Assembly (NCBI GenBank): GCA_963931865.1
Contig: OZ007506.1
Span: 10,541,301 to 10,605,300, forward strand
Direction: 5' to 3'
From: Axinella damicornis
Lineage: Eukaryota > Porifera > Demospongiae > Axinellida > Axinellidae
Length of the DNA: 64,000 nucleotides
Shown here: positions 1-14,631 of the stretch, piece after piece
Layout: each line of letters starts with the position of its first letter
How positions within the stretch are numbered: position 1 is the stretch's first letter
Notes under the pieces: model-generated
What the model saw: the letters and a program-made list of their open reading frames with translations, nothing else
What the model was told of the DNA's origin: nothing
Database searches by the model: none
Translations under genes and position numbers: made by a program

Positions 1-3000
1 TGCTCACTAGGGGAGCCTGAGAACGAGGATAGCCCAAATTTGTACTCCGCACTGGTGCTGACCAGGGGAGCCTGGGAACGAGGCTAGCCCAGGGATTGTA
101 CTCCGTACTGGTGTTCAACAGGGGTGCCTGGAAACAAGGGTAGCCTGTATACGTGCTCACCAGGGGAACCGGGAATGCGGCTAGCCCAGGGATTGTACTC
201 CGTACTGGTGCTCACCAGAGGAACCTGGGAACGAGGCTACCCCTGGGTGTGAACTCTGTACCATTGCTTACCAGGAGAGCCTGGGAACAAGGCTAGCCAT
301 GAGCTTGCACTCTGTTCTGGTTCTCATCAGGGGAGCTTGGGAACAAGTCTAGCCCAGGGATTGCACTCTGCATTGGTGCTCACCAGGGAAGCCTGGGAAC
401 AAGGCTAGCCCTGGGATTGTACACTCCGCACTGGTGCTCTCCAGGGGAACCTGGAATGAGGCTAGCCCAGGCTTATACTCTGTACTGGTGCTCACCAGGG
501 TAGCCTGGGAACGAGGATAGCACTGGGCTTGTACTACATACTGGCGCTCCCCGTTCTCATTTGGCGAACTCCTTTTGTCTCCTCCGCTTGAACATCTCAT
601 CTTCCAGTTCTGTCAGACAGAAATGATGTCATTGGAATATCACCCACACAACCACAGTTCAAGTACAAGTACATGGTATCCATACATGGTGCATCCAAAT
701 AAGGAGTGTATGTCCACAGGATGTCACAACCTGGGCTAATTCCATCCTGAATTGGTTTTCCTCAATGAGCCTGGCAACGAGGTTATCCCTGGGCTTGTAT
801 TCCACACTGGTGCTCACCAGAGGAGCCTGGTAACAAGGCTAGACCTGAGATTGTACTCCACACTTGTGCTCACTAGGGGAGCCTGGGAACGAGGCAAACC
901 TAGGGATTGTACTCTGTACTGGTGCTCACCAGGGGAGCCTGGGAACGAGGCTAGCCATGAGCTTGCACTCGGTACTGGTGCTCACCAAAAGAGCTTTGGA
1001 ACAAGGCTAGCCAAGAGATTGCACTCCATACTGGTGCTCATCAGGGGAGCCAGGGAAGAGGCTAGCAAGGGATTGTACTCCGTACTGGTGCTAACCAGGG
1101 GAGCCTGGGAACAAGGCTAGCCTGTACACGTGCTCATCAGGGGAGCCTGGAATGCGGCTAGCTCAGGGATTGTACTCCGTACTGGTGCTCACCAGGGGAA
1201 CCTGGGAACGAGGCTAGACCCTGGCACGAACTCAGTACTAGTGCTCATCAGGAGAGCCTGGCAACAAAGCTAGCCATGAGCTTGCACTCTGTAGTTGTGC
1301 TAATCAGGGGAGCCTGGGAACAAGGCTAGCCCAGGGATTGTACTCTGCATTGGTGCTCACCAGGGAAGCCTGGGAACAAGGCTAGCCCTGGGATTGTATA
1401 CTCCACACTGGTGTTTTCCAAGGGAGCCTGGAATGAGGCTAGCCAAGGGCTGTACTGGTGCTCACCAGGGCAGCCTGGGAAAGAGGCTAGCACTGGGCTT
1501 GTACTCCATACTGGTGCTCACCGTTCTCATTCGGCGAACTCCTTTTGTCTCCTCCGCTTGAACATCTCATCTTCCAATTCTGTCAGACAGAAATGATGTC
1601 ATTGGAATATCACCCACACAACCACAGTTCAAGTACAAGTACATGGTATCCATACATGGTGAATCCAAATAAGGAGTGTCTGTCCACAGGATGTCCCAAC
1701 CTGGTCTAATTCTGAATTGGTTTCCCTCAATGAGCCTGGGAACGAGGTTATCCCTGGGCTTGTACTCCGCACTGGTGCTCACCAGAGGAACCTGGTAACG
1801 AGGCTAGCCCTGGGATTGTACTCCACACTTGTGCTCACTAGGGGAGCCTGGGAACAAGGCAAACCTAGGGATTGTACTCTGTACTGGTGCTCACCAGGGG
1901 AGCCTGGGAACATGGGTAGCCCTGGTATTGTATACTCCGCACTGTTGCTTTCCAAGGGAACCTGGAATGAGGCTAGCCCAGGGCTGTACTGGTGCTCACC
2001 AGGGCAGCCTGGGAACGAGGCTAGCACTGGGCTTGTACTCCATACTGGCGCTCACCGTTCTCATTCGGCGAACCACAAACTTCTTTTCTCTCCGCTGCTA
2101 GAACGTCTCATCTTCCAATTCTGTCAGACAGAAATGATGTCATTGGAATATCACCCACACAACCACAGTTCAAGTACAAGTACATTGTATCCATACAAGG
2201 TGCATCCAGATAAGGAGTGTCTGTACACAGGATGTCACAACCTGGGATAATTGCATCCTGAAAATGTTTCCCTGAATGAGCTTGGGAACGAGGTTATCCC
2301 GGGGCTTGTACTCTGCGCTGGGGCTCACAACAGGAGCCTGGTAACGATGCTAGCCCTAGATTTGTACTCCACACTGGTGCTCACTCGAGGAGCCTGGGAA
2401 TGAGGGTAACCTACGGATTGTATTCCGTACTGATGCTCACCATAGGAGCCTGGGAATGAGGTTAGCTCTGTACTTGTACTCAATACTGGTGCTCACCAGT
2501 GGGGCCGGGGAACGACGCTATATAGCCCTGTGCATCTACTCCGCACTGGTGCTCACTAGGAGAACCTGGGAACAAGGAAAGCCCTGATTTGCACTCCGCA
2601 ATAGTGCTCACTAGGGGAGCCTGGGAACGAGGCTAGCCTAGGGATTGTACTCCGTACTGGCGATCAACAGGGGAACCTGGGAATGAGGCTAGCCATGGGC
2701 GTGTACTATGTACTGGTGCTCACGAGGGGAGCCATGGAGCCATGATCTTACACTCCCTACTGGTGCTCATCAGGTGAGCCTGGGAACAAGGCTAGACCAC
2801 GGATTGTACTTCGTACTGGTGCTAACCAATGGAGCCAGGGAACAAGGCTAGCCCTGGGATTGTATACTCCGCACTGGTGCTCACCAGGGGAGCCAGGAAT
2901 GAGGCTAGCCCAAGGACTGTGCTCCGTACTGGTGCTCACCAGGGGAGCCTGGGACCAAGGCGTGCCCAGGGATTGTATATTCCGCACTGGTGCTCACAAG

Positions 3001-6000
3001 GGGAGGCTGGAATGAGGCTAGCCCAGGGCTTGTACTTCATACTGGCGCTCATCGTTCTCATTTGGCGAACCAGGAACTCCTTTTGTCTCCGCCGCTTGAA
3101 CGTCTCATCTTCCAATTCTGTCAGACAGAAATGATGTCATTGGAATGTCACCACAGTTCAAGTACAAGTACATTGTATCCATACATGGTGCATCCAAATA
3201 AGGAGTGTCTGTACACAGGATGTCACTACCTGGGCTAATTGTTGATTTCTCTGAATGACTCTGGGAACAAGGTTAGACCTGGGCTTGTACTCCGTACTGG
3301 TGCACACCAGGGGAGCCTGGGAACGAGGCTAGCCATGAGCTTGCACTCGGTACTGGGGCTCAACAAGAGAGCCTTGGAACAAGGCTAGCCATGAGCTTGC
3401 ACTCCATACTGGTGTTCATCAGCGGAGCCCGGGAACAAGGCTAGCCAGGGATTGTACTCCGTACTGGTGCTCATCAGGGGAACCTGGGAACGAGGCTAGC
3501 CCTGGGCGTTTACTCCGTACTGGTGCTCACCAGGGTAGCCGGAGAACGAGGCTATATAGCCCTTGGCTTGTACTCAGCACTGGTGCTCACTAGGGGAGCC
3601 TGGGAACGAGGCTACACTGTATACGTCCTCACAAGGGGAGCCTGGAATGCGGCTAGCCCAGGGATTGTACTCCGTACTGGTGCTCCCCAGGGGAACCTGG
3701 GAACGAGGCTAGCCCTGGGCGTTTACTCCGTACTGGTGCTCAACAGGGGAGCCGGGGAACAAGGCTATATAGCCCTTGGCTTGTACTCAGCACTGGTGCT
3801 CACTAGGGGAGCCTGGGAACGAGGCTATCCCTGACTTGTACTCCGCACTGGTGCTCACTAGGGGAGTCGGGAAACAAGGCTAGCCTGATACGTGTTCAAC
3901 AGGGGAGCCTGGAATGAAGCTAGCCCAAGGATTGTACTCTGTAGTGGTGCTTATCAGAGGAGCCTGGGAACAAGGCTAGCCCAGGGATTGTACTCTGCAC
4001 TGGTGCTAACCAGTGGACCCCGGGAACAAGGCTAGCCCTGGGATTGTATACTCCGCACTGGTGCTCACCAGGGAAGCCTGGAATGAGGCAAGCCCAAGGA
4101 TTGTGCTCCGTACTGGTGCTCACCAGGGGAGCCTGGGAACAAGGCGTGCCCAGGGATTGTATACAGCGCACTGGTGCTCACCAGGGGAGTCTGGAATGAG
4201 GCTAGCCCAGGGCTTGTACTCCATACTGGCGCTCACCGTTCTCATTTGGTGAACCTCGAACTCCTTTTCTCTTCGCTGCTTGAACGTCTCCTGGTGCTCT
4301 CCAGGGGCGCATGGAATGAGGGTAGCCTAGGGCTTGTACTCCATACTGGCGCTCATCGTTTTAATTCAGCGAACCTCGAACTCCTTGTGTCTCCGCCGCT
4401 TGAACGTCACATCTTCCAGTTCTGTTAGACAGAAATAATATCATTGGAATGTCACTCACAAGTCCACAGTTCAAGTACAAGTGCATTGTATGCATACATG
4501 GTGCATCCAAATAAGGAGTGTCCGTACACAGAATGTCACTACCTGGGCTAATTGCATCCTGAATTGGTTTCCCTGAATGAGCCTGGGAACGACTTTACAC
4601 CTGGGCTTGTACTTCGTACTGGTGCACACCAGGGGAGCCTGGGAACGAAGCTAGCCCTGGGTTTGTACTCCACAATTGTGCTCACTAGGGGAGCCGGGGA
4701 ACGAAGCTAGCCTAGGGATTGTACTCCGTACTGGTGCTCACCAAGGGAGCCTGGGAATGAGGTTAGCCCTGGGATTGTACTTAGTACTGGTGCTCACCAG
4801 GGGAGCCGGGGATCGAGGCTATATAACCTTTGGCTTGTACTCCGCACTGGTGCTCACTATGGGAGCCCGGGAACGAGGTTAGCCCTGACTTGTACTCCGC
4901 ACTGGTGCTCACTAGAAGAGCCTGGGAACGAGGAAAGCCCTGGGCGTGTACTCTGTACTGGTGCTCACCAGGGGTGCCAGGGAACGAGACTAGCCATGAG
5001 CTTGCACTCCTTATTGGTGCTCACCAGGAGAGCCTGGGAACAAGGCTAGCCATGAGTCCATACTGGTGCTCATCAGGGGAGCCTGGGAACAGATCTAGCA
5101 AAGGGATTGTACTCCATACTGGTGCTCACCAGGGGAGCCTGGAATGAGGCTAGCCCAGGGCTTATACTCTGTACTGGTGCTCAACCGAGCAGCCTGGGAA
5201 CGAGGCTAGCACTGGGCTTGTACTCCATACTGGCGCTCACCGTTCTCATTCGGCGAACCTCGAACTCCTTTTGTCTCCGCCATTAGAACATCTCATCTAC
5301 GAATTCTGTCAGACAGAAATGATGTCATTGGAATATCACCAACACAACCACAGTTCAAGTACAAGTACATTGTATCCATACATGGTGCATCCAGATAAGG
5401 AGTGTCTGTACACAGGATGTCACAACTTGGGCTAATTGCATCCTGAATTGGTTTCCTTGAATGAGCTTGGGAACGAGGTTATCCCTGGGCTTGTACTCTG
5501 CGCTGGGGCTCACCAGAGGAGCCTGGTAATGAGGCTAGCCCTAGATTTGTACTCCACACTGGTGCTAACTCGAGGAGCCTTGGGAATGAGGGTAACCTAG
5601 GGATTGTATTCCGTACAGATGCTCACCATGGGAGCCTGGGAATGAGGTTAGCTCTGTACTTGTACTCCATACTGGTGCTCACCAGGGGGGCCGGGGAACG
5701 ACGCTATATAGCCTTGTGCTTCTACTTCACACTGGTGCTCACTAAGGGAGCCTGGGAACGAGGAAAGCCCTGATTTGCACTCCGCAATGGTGCTCACTAG
5801 GGGAGCCTGGGAACGAGGCTAGCCCAGGGATTGTACTCCGTACTGGTGATCAACAAGGGAACATGGGAACGAGGCTAGCCATGGGTGTGTACTATGTACT
5901 GGTGCTCACCAGGGGAGCTAGGGAACGAGACTAGTCATGAGCATGCACTCCCTGCTGGTGCTCATCAGGTGAGCCTGGGAACAAGGACCAGGGATTGTAC

Positions 6001-7645
6001 TCCGTACTGGTGCTAATCAGTGGAGCCAAGGAACAAGGCTAGCCCTGGGATTGTATACTCCGCATTGGTGCTCACCAGGAGAGCCTGGAATGAGGCTACC
6101 CCAGGGCTTGTTCTTCGTACTGGTGCTCACCAGGGGAGCCTGGGATGAGGGTAGCCAAGGGCTTGTACTCCATACTGGCTCTCACCGTTCTAATTCGGCG
6201 AATCTCGAATTCCTTGTGTCTCCGCCGCTTGAACGTCACATCTTCCAGTTCTGTCAGACAGAAATGATATCATTGGAATGTCACCCACACATCCACAGTT
6301 CAAGTACAAGTACAATGTATCCATACATGGTGCATCCAGATAAGGAGTGTCTGTACACAGGATGTCACTACCTGGGCTAATTGCACCCTGAATTGGTTTC
6401 CCTGAATGAGTCTGGGAAGGAGGTTAGACATGGGCTTGTACTCCGTACTGGTGGTCACCAGGGGAGCTTGGGAACGAAGCTAGCCTAGGGATTGTACTCT
6501 GTACTGGTGCTCACCAGGGGAGCCTGGGAACGAAGCTAGCCCTGGGTTTGTACTCCAAACCGGTGCTCACTGGGGGAGCCTGGGAACGAATCTAGCCTAG
6601 GTATTGTACTCCGTACTGGTGCTCACCAAGGGAGCCTGGGAATGAGGTTAGCCCTGGGTTTGTACTTAGTACTGGTGCTCACTAGGGGAGCCGGGGAACG
6701 AGGCTATATAGCCCTTGGCTTGTACTCCGCACTGGTGCTCACTAAGGGAGCCTGGGAACAAGGCTTGCCCTGACTTGTACTCCGCACTGGTGCTCACTAG
6801 AGGAGCCTGGAAACGAGGCAAGCCCTGGGCGTGTACTCTGTACTGGTCCTCACCAGGGGAGCCAGGGAACGAGGCTAGCCATGAGCTTGCACTCCTTACT
6901 GGTGCTCACCAGGAGAGCCTGGGAACAAGGCTAGCCATGAGTCCATACTGGCACTCATCAGGGGAGCCTGGGAACAAATCTAGCCCAGGGATTGTACTCC
7001 ATACTGGTGCTCACCAGGGGAGCCTGGGAACAAGGCTAGCCTGTATACGTGCTCACCAGGGGAGCCTGGAATGCGGTTAGCCCAGGGATTGTACTCCGTA
7101 CTGGTGCTCACAAGGGAAACCTGGGAACGAGGCTAGCCCTGGGTGTGAACTCTGTACTAGTGCTCACCAGGAGAGCCTGGGAACAAGGCTAGCCATGAGC
7201 TTGCACTCTGCATTGGTGCTCACCAGGGGAGCCTGGGAACAAGGCTAGCCCTGGGATTGTATACTCCGTACTGGTGCTCTCCAGGGGAGCCTGGGATGAG
7301 GGTAGCCTAGGGCTTGTACTCCATACTGGCGCTCACCGTTCTAATTCGGTGAATCTCGAACTCCTTGTGTGTCCGCCACTTGAACGTCACATCTTCCAGT
7401 TCTGTCAGACAGAAATGATATCATTGGAATGTCACCCACACATCCACTGTTCAAGTACAAGTACATTGTATCCATACATGGTGCATCCAAATAAGGAGTG
7501 TCTGTACACAGGATGTCACTACCTGGGCTAATTGCATCCTGAATTGGTTTCCCTGAATGAGCCTTGGAAATACATGTAGGTTAGACCTGGGCTTGTACTT
7601 CGTACTGGTGCACACCAGGGGAGCCTGGGAACGAGGCTAGCCCTG

Positions 7646-8854
7646 CTCACTGTATGTAAGGTCTGGGTCGAAATAGGCCAGCCCGCACCAATGCGCGCCA
7701 CCAATATTGCAGTGCGCGGCGTACTCAGCGCATGACTGTCATGTGACCGAAGAACAAACGAGTGTTGTGTGTTGTCTCTCGGGCAAGACAGAGCTCTGAC
7801 AGTAGGCAGACGTTCGAGGCAACTCCGAACGGATGGTAAGTCATAGTATGCTAACTTGGGAGCGAAATTAATGGCGTAGCAGGACTATTAAACACTTATC
7901 ATGTGACATCGTGTGGAGTGTAGCTAGCTACTAGTCTCGGTACCGAGACTATGAAGCTACGTACTACGTTCAGCAAGCTTTGTGTGTAGCCTCACTCACT
8001 GCATGCAACTCTTGGCCTGAGATGAATGTAGGAGTGCATGCTGTGTTGGTGTCACACTACAATTCTCTCTCCTCTTTGCAGCTGTATGCCCCAAGAATTA
8101 TCAAGTCTCCTGTCACACAGCCTTATAACTGTATTATAATCATGCTATTACCATTGTACATTATGTGCATTGCTTGTTGCGATCAATTTAGTGTCTTGTA
8201 TCGAGTACCATGCAGCTGCCTGATCTTAAGTGCTCTAGACTCCGCCCACAATAACTATTTTGAGGGTGTGCCCAGCAGTTTTCACGTGACTGTCATTTGA
8301 TAATGGCCGCATAGAGACAGTGGTAGAGCATTACCGATTATACGCAAAACTTCCCGAGTAGCTAGTGAGTTTCTGTGTACCTTGAGGGTCTTAGCTTGTG
8401 TAGCTCTATTAGTCTACCGCATAGATTTCTCGTTCATGGATGCTGAAGTTCGTTATTGACGGTTGAAGTTCTACCTGGGGTGGCCAACTCACGCCTGGCT
8501 GGCTTGGTTAGTTATGTTCCTGAGCGAGCTAGGCTAATCTACGCGTCCAAAAGATAGAACCAAGTGAGTCTTTCAATATGCAACCTTAAAAGTTAGAGTT
8601 CGTGATGTGTACGTTTTGCGTATCTTGGGCCAAAAACTTGGCTGGGTGTGGCTCAACTTGTGGCGTCCTCCTTGCTCACGTGAGCGCTATCCCAGAGAAA
8701 TTATATAATTTTCATGAAGACTAGACATATATACTTTTACCCATAAAATATGTTTGGTTTTGATACAGTCTAACTTATTGGAGAAAGTACTAAAAGAATA
8801 TAGCATATCACTTCTCACCAGAAATTGGCCTGACCCAGCCTTACATACAGTGAG
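7646..8854. mobile_element. Inverted-repeat element inserted in the satellite (1209 bp)
   Basis: Unique sequence breaks the satellite here. The left end reads CTCACTGTATGTAAGG and the right end is its exact reverse complement; weaker matching continues for about 10 bp more, including CTGGGTC. The dinucleotide TG flanks both sides, and joining the flanks restores a normal monomer, consistent with a 2-bp target duplication. A palindrome TCTCGGTACCGAGA lies near 7936. No transposase is visible; an open frame at 7980-8300 has no recognisable domain. This is a non-autonomous DNA transposon of unassigned superfamily, related to the element at 10355-11146. Confidence 0.8.
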
Positions 8855-10354
8855 TGGGCTTGTACTCCACACTGGTGCTCACTAGGGGAGCCTTGGAACA
8901 AAGCTAGCCTAGGGATTGTTCTCCGTACTGGTGGTCACCAAGGGAGCCTGGGAATGAGGTTAGCGCTGGGATTGTACTCCGTACTGGTGCTCACCAAGCG
9001 AGCCGGGGATCGAGGCTATATAGCCCTTGGCTTGTACTCCGCACTGGTGCTCACCAGGGGAGCCTCGGAATGAGGCTAGCCCAGACTTGTACTCCGCACT
9101 GGTGATCACTAGGGGAGCCTGGGAACGAGGCAAGCCCTGGGCGAGTACTCTGTACTGGTGCTCACCAGGGGAGCCAGGGACCTAGGCTAGCCATGAGCTT
9201 GCACTCCTTACTGGTGCTCACCAGGAAAGCCTGGGAACAAGGCTAGCCATGAGTCCATACTGGTGCTCATCAGGGGAGCCTGAGAACAAGGCTAGCCCAG
9301 GGATTGTACTCCGTACTGGTGCTCACCAGGGGAGCCTGGGAACAAGGCTAGCCTGCATACGTGCTCACCAGGGGAGCCTGGAATGCGGCTAGCCCAGGGA
9401 TTGTACTCCATACTGGTGCTCAACAGGGGAACCTGCGAACGAGGCTAGTCATGAGTGTGAACTCTTTACTAGTGCTCACCAGGAGAGCCTGGGAACAAGG
9501 CTAGCCATGAGCTTGCACTCTGTACTGGTGCTCATCAGGGGAGCCTCGGAACAAGGCTAGCCCAGGGATTGTACTCTGCATTGGTGCTCACTAGGGGAGC
9601 CTAGGAACAAGGCTATCCCTGGGATTGTATGCTCCGCACAGGTGCCCTCCAGGGGAACCTGGAATGAGGCTAGCCCTGGGCTTATACTCTGTACTGGTGC
9701 TCACCAGGGCAGTATGGGAACGACGCTAGCACTGGGCTTGTACACTCACCGTTCTCATTCGGCGGACCTCGAACTCCTTTTGTCTCCGCCGCTTGAACGT
9801 CTCATCTTCCAATTCTGTCAGAAAATAATGATGTCATTGGAATATCACCCACACAACCACAGTTCAAGTACAAGTACATTGTATCCAAACAAGGTGCATC
9901 CAAATAAGGAGTCTGTACACAGGATGTCACAACCTAGGCTAATTCCATCCTGAATTGGTTTCCCTCAATGAGCCTGGGAACGAGGTTATCCCTGCGATTG
10001 TACTCCGCACTGGTGCTCACCAGAGGAGCCTGGTAACAAGGCTAGCCCTGGGTTTGTACTCCACACTTGTGCTCACAAGGGGAGCCTAGGGATTGTACTT
10101 TGTACTGGTGCAAAGAAGGGGAGCCTGGAAACGAGACTAGCCATGAGCTTGCACTCGGCACTGGAGCTCACCAAAGAGCCTTGGAACAAGGCTAGCTTTG
10201 AGCTTGCACTCCATACGTGCTCACCAGGGGAGCCTGGAATGCGGCTAGCTCAGGGATTGTACTCCGTACTGGTTCTCACCAGGGGAACCTGGGAAGGAGG
10301 CTAGCCCTGGGCGTGAACTCTGTACTAGTGCTCACCAGGAGAGTCGGTGAACAA

Positions 10355-11146
10355 CTCACGTATAGTAAGGCATGGCTGAATGAATTGGTCAAATCCGGAG
10401 AGATTACGGAAAAGTGTAATTGATACACGGAAGCTACCTCGCGGTTGCGATGTGAGTTAGCTTAGTCCAGCGTTTGTTTGTGTCATCCACAGATGAAACT
10501 GCGAGGATGTGTCCGCTTCTTTGTACGCATAGTAGATGGGTAGTTCGGGGCAAAACAAAGTAGCCTCCATCCGCTTTTGAATCTTGTGCTAGGACTGTGA
10601 AAATCGCGGAGCGAGGGTAGAGATGACGACGGTGAAGGCCGACACGGAGCTCTTGTAGCTGTTGCTGGAGTGTCTTTTGGTGTTCTGGAGGTAGGTACCT
10701 ATGTGTATTCAACGATTTTATTTTGGGAAATCTGCTGTAGTCTACTGTAGCGTTCAAGGCAGCTGAAAAGCACCTTCACAACACCCTTGAAAGGCTTCTT
10801 TTGTCAGTTCTGAAGAAATGTAACTTTGTTTCAAGTTTCCCAAAATAAAATCTTGAAGATGACATCGTGCTAAGCCTCGATGGAGAGTTTGAAGCTCCTA
10901 GGTGCCTTAAGGCATCTCCGTATTTGTGTGTGAAGTACCCGAGATAACCGCTTTGTCAGCGCGTATTGAGCACCACGTGATTAGTGGGCGTGGTCAACTA
11001 TGAAGCCATATTATTTCACAAGGGTGGAGCTTCACTTCAGTGCAGACTGAAAGTCTGTGCCACTTTCATGTGCTGAGATATCGTGTGATGAAGACGACCG
11101 AAATTTAATTCAAAATACAATGTAACCATGCCTTAACAGTGCAGAG
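10355..11146. mobile_element. Second related inverted-repeat element in the satellite (792 bp)
   Basis: The left end begins CTCACGTATAGTAAGGCATGG. The right end, in reverse complement, begins CTCTGCACTGTTAAGGCATGG, matching at 14 of 21 positions. AA lies on both sides, and joining the flanks restores the monomer text GAACAAGGCTAGCC. The left end aligns with the left end of the 7646 element (shared CTCAC and GTAAGG), so both belong to one family. A 107-codon frame on the minus strand (10434-10757) encodes a basic peptide without a motif I recognise; it may be a remnant of an element protein. Confidence 0.7.
10434..10757 (-). CDS. Unrecognised ORF inside the 10355 element
   Basis: This 107-residue frame lies wholly in non-satellite sequence inside a transposon. 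It has mixed composition, with segments HRRHLYPRSAIF and GGYFVLPRTTHLLCV, so it is not a low-complexity artefact. I recognise no domain, signal peptide or membrane segment. It could be the degraded end of a transposon-encoded protein or chance. No splice sites or partner frames are evident. Confidence 0.2.
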   Translation of the reverse strand: MNATVDYSRFPKIKSLNTHRYLPPEHQKTLQQQLQELRVGLHRRHLYPRSAIFTVLAQDSKADGGYFVLPRTTHLLCVQRSGHILAVSSVDDTNKRWTKLTHIATAR

Positions 11147-14100
11147 AAGGCTAGCCATGAGGTTGCACTCTGTACTGGTGCTCATCAGAGGAGCCGGGGA
11201 ACAAGGCTAGCCCAGGGATTGTAGTCTGCATTGGTGCTCACCAGGGGAGCCTGGGAACAAGGCTAGCCCTGGGATTGAATACTCCGCACTGGTGCTCTCC
11301 AGGGGAACCTGGAATGAGGCTATATAGCCCTTGGCTTGTACTCCGGACTGGTGCTCACTAAGGGAGCATGGGAACGAGGCTAGCCCTGACTTGTACTCCA
11401 CACTGGTGCTCACTAGAGGAGCCTAGGAAGGAGGCAAGCCCTGGGCGTGTAATCTGTACTGGTGCTCACCAGGGGGGCCTGGGAACGAGGCTAGCCATGA
11501 GCTTGCACTCCTTACTGGTGCTCACCAGGAGAGCCTGGGAACAAGGCTAGCCATGACTCCATACTGGTGCTCATCAGGGGAGCCTGGGAACAAATCTAGC
11601 CCAGGGATTGTACTCCATACTGGTGCTCACCAGGGGAACCTGGAATGAGGCTAGCCCAGGGCTTATACTCTGTACTGGTGCTGACCAGGGCAGCTTGGGA
11701 ACGAGGCTAGCACTGGGCTTGTACTCCATACTGGCGCTCACCGTTCTCATTCGGCGAACCTCAAACTCTCCGCCGCTTCAACGTCTCATCTCCCAGTTCT
11801 GTCAGACAGAAATGATGTCACTGGAATGTCATCCACACAACCACAGTTCAAGTACAAGTACATTGTATCCATACATGGTGCATCCAAATAAGGAGTGTCT
11901 GCACACAGGATGTCACTACCTGGGCTAATTGCATCCTGAATTGGTTTCCATGAATGAGCCTGGGAACGAGGTTAGCCATGGGCTTGTACTCCGTACTGGT
12001 GCTCACCAGGGGAGCCTGGGAACGAGGCTAGCTTAGGGATTGCATTCCGTACTGGTGCTCACCAGGGGAGCCTGGGAATGAGGCTAGCCCTGGGCTTGTA
12101 CTCCGTACTGGTGCTCGCCAGGGGAGCCGGGGAACGAGGCCCTGGGCTTGTACTCCGCACTGGTGCTCACTAGGGGAGCCTGGGAACGAGGCTAGCCCAG
12201 GGATTGTACTCCGTACCGGGTCTCACCAAGGGAACATGGAAACGAGGCTAGCCCTGGGCGTGTACTCTGCACTGGTGCTCACCAGGGGAGCCAGGGAACA
12301 AGGCTAGCCATGAGCTTGCAATCCATACAAGTGCTCATTACGGGAGCCTGGGAACAAGTCTTGCCCAGGGATTGCACTCCGTACTGGGGCTCACCAGGGG
12401 AGCCTGGGAACAAGGCTAGCGCTGGGATTGTACAATCCGCACTGGTGCTCACCAGGGGAGCCTGGAATGATGCTAGCGCACGGCTTGTGCTCCATACTGG
12501 TGCTCACCAGGGGAGCCTGGGAACAAGGAGAGCCCTGGAATTGTATACTCGGCACTGGTGCTCTCCAAGGGAGCCTGGAATGAGGGTAGCCTAGGGCTTG
12601 TATTCCATACTGGCGCTCACCGTTCTCATTCGGCGAATCTCGAACTCCTTGTGTCTCCTCCGCTTGAACGTCACATCTTCCAGTTCTGTCAGACAGAAAT
12701 GATATCATTGGAATGTCACCCACACATCCACAGTTCAAGTACAAGTACATTGTATCCATACATGGTGCATCCAATTAAGGAGTGTCTGTACACAGGATGT
12801 CACTACCTGGGCCAATTGCATCCTGAATTGGTTTCCCTGAATGAGCCTGTGAACGAGTTTAGACCTAGGCTTGTACTCCGTACTGGAGCACACCAGAGGA
12901 GCCTGGGAACGAGGCTAGCCCTGGGTTTATACTCAACACTTGTGCTCACTAGGGGAGCCTGGGAACGAGGCAAGTCCTGGGCGTGTACTCTGTACTGGTG
13001 CTCACCAGGGGAGCCAGGAAATCAGGCTAGCCATGAGCTTGCACTCCTCACTGGTGCTCAACAGGTGAGTCTGAGAACATGGCTAGTCATGAGTCCATAC
13101 TAGTGCTCATCATGGGAGACTGGGAACAAGGCTAGACCAGGGATTATACTCCGTACTGGTGCTCACCTGGGGAGCCTTGGAAAAAGGCTAGCCTGTATAC
13201 GTGCTCACCTGGGGAGCCTGGAATGCGGCTAGCCCAGGGATTGTACTCCGTACTGGGGCTCACCTGAGGAAACCCGGGAACGAGGCTAGCCCTGGGTGTG
13301 AACTCTGTACTAGTGCTCATCTGGAAAGCCGGGGAACAAGGCTAGCCATGAGCTTGCACTCTGTACTGGTGCTCATCAGGGGAGCCTGGAAACAAGGCTA
13401 GCCCAGGGATTGTACTCTGCATTGGTGCTCACCAGGGGAGCCTGGGAACAAGGCTAGCCCTGGGATTGTATACTTCGCACAGGTGCTCTCCAGGGGAACC
13501 TGGAATGAGGCTAGCCCAGGGCTTATACTCTGTACTGGTGCTCACCAGGGCAGCCTGGGTACGAGGCTAGCACTGGGCTTGTACTCCATACTGGCGCTCA
13601 CCGTTCTCATTCGGCGAACGTCGAACTCCTTTTGTCTCCGCCGCTAGAACGTCTCATCTTCCAATTCTGTCAGACAGAAATGATGTCATTGGAATATCAC
13701 CCACAGAACCACAGTTGAAGTACAAGTATATTGTATCCATACATGGTGCATCCAAATAAGGAGTGTCTGTACACAGGATGTCACTACCTAGGCTAATTGC
13801 ATCCTGAATTGGTTTCCCTGAATGAGCCTGGGAACGAGGTTAGCCCTTGGCTTGTACTCCGCACTGGTGCTCACTAGGGGAGCCTGGGAATGAGGCTAGC
13901 CCTGACTTGTACTCCACACTGGTGCTCACTAGGGGAGCCTATGAACGAGGCTAGCCCAGGGATTGAACTCCGTACTGGTGCTCAACAGAGAAACCTGGGA
14001 ACGAGCCTAGTCCTGGGCGTCTACTCTGTACTGGTGCTCACCAGGGGAGCCAGGGAATGAGGCTAGCCATGAGCTTGCACTCCGTACTGGTGCTCACCAG

Positions 14101-14631
14101 GAGAGCCTGGGAACAAGGCTAGCCATGAGCTTCCACTCCGTACTGGCGTTCATCAGGGGAGCTTGGGAACAAGGCTAGCTCAGGGATTGTACTCCGTAGT
14201 GGTGCTCACCAGGGGAGCATGGGAACAAGGCTAGCCCTGGGATTGTATACTCTGCACTGGTGCTCGCTAGGGGAGCCTGGAATGAGGCTAGGCCAGGGCT
14301 TGTACTCCATACTGGTGCTCAACAGGGGAGCCTGAGAACGAGGCTAGTACTGGGCTTGTACTCCATACTGGCACTCACCGTTCTCATTCGGCGAACCTCG
14401 AACTCCTTTCGTCTCCGCTGCTTGAACGTCTCATCTTCCACCTTACCCAGTTCTGTCAGGCAGAAATGATGTCATTGGAATGTCACCCACACAACCACAG
14501 TTCAATTACAAGTACATTGTATCCATACATGGTGCATCCAAATAAACAGTGTCTGTACACAGGATGTCACTACCTGGGCTAATTGCATCCTGAAATTGGT
14601 TTCCCTGAATGAGGCTGGGAACGAGGTTAGC

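Noticed and set aside
8400..8700. Possible promoter elements in the 7646 element
   Set aside because: TATA-like and GTGACG-like strings occur, but nothing ties them to a transcript.
349..14469. Many open frames of 60-180 codons rich in LVLTRGAWERG-like text
   Set aside because: They lie in the 57-bp satellite. Because 57 is a multiple of three, an open frame in one unit stays open in the next; no start, splice or domain evidence supports genes.
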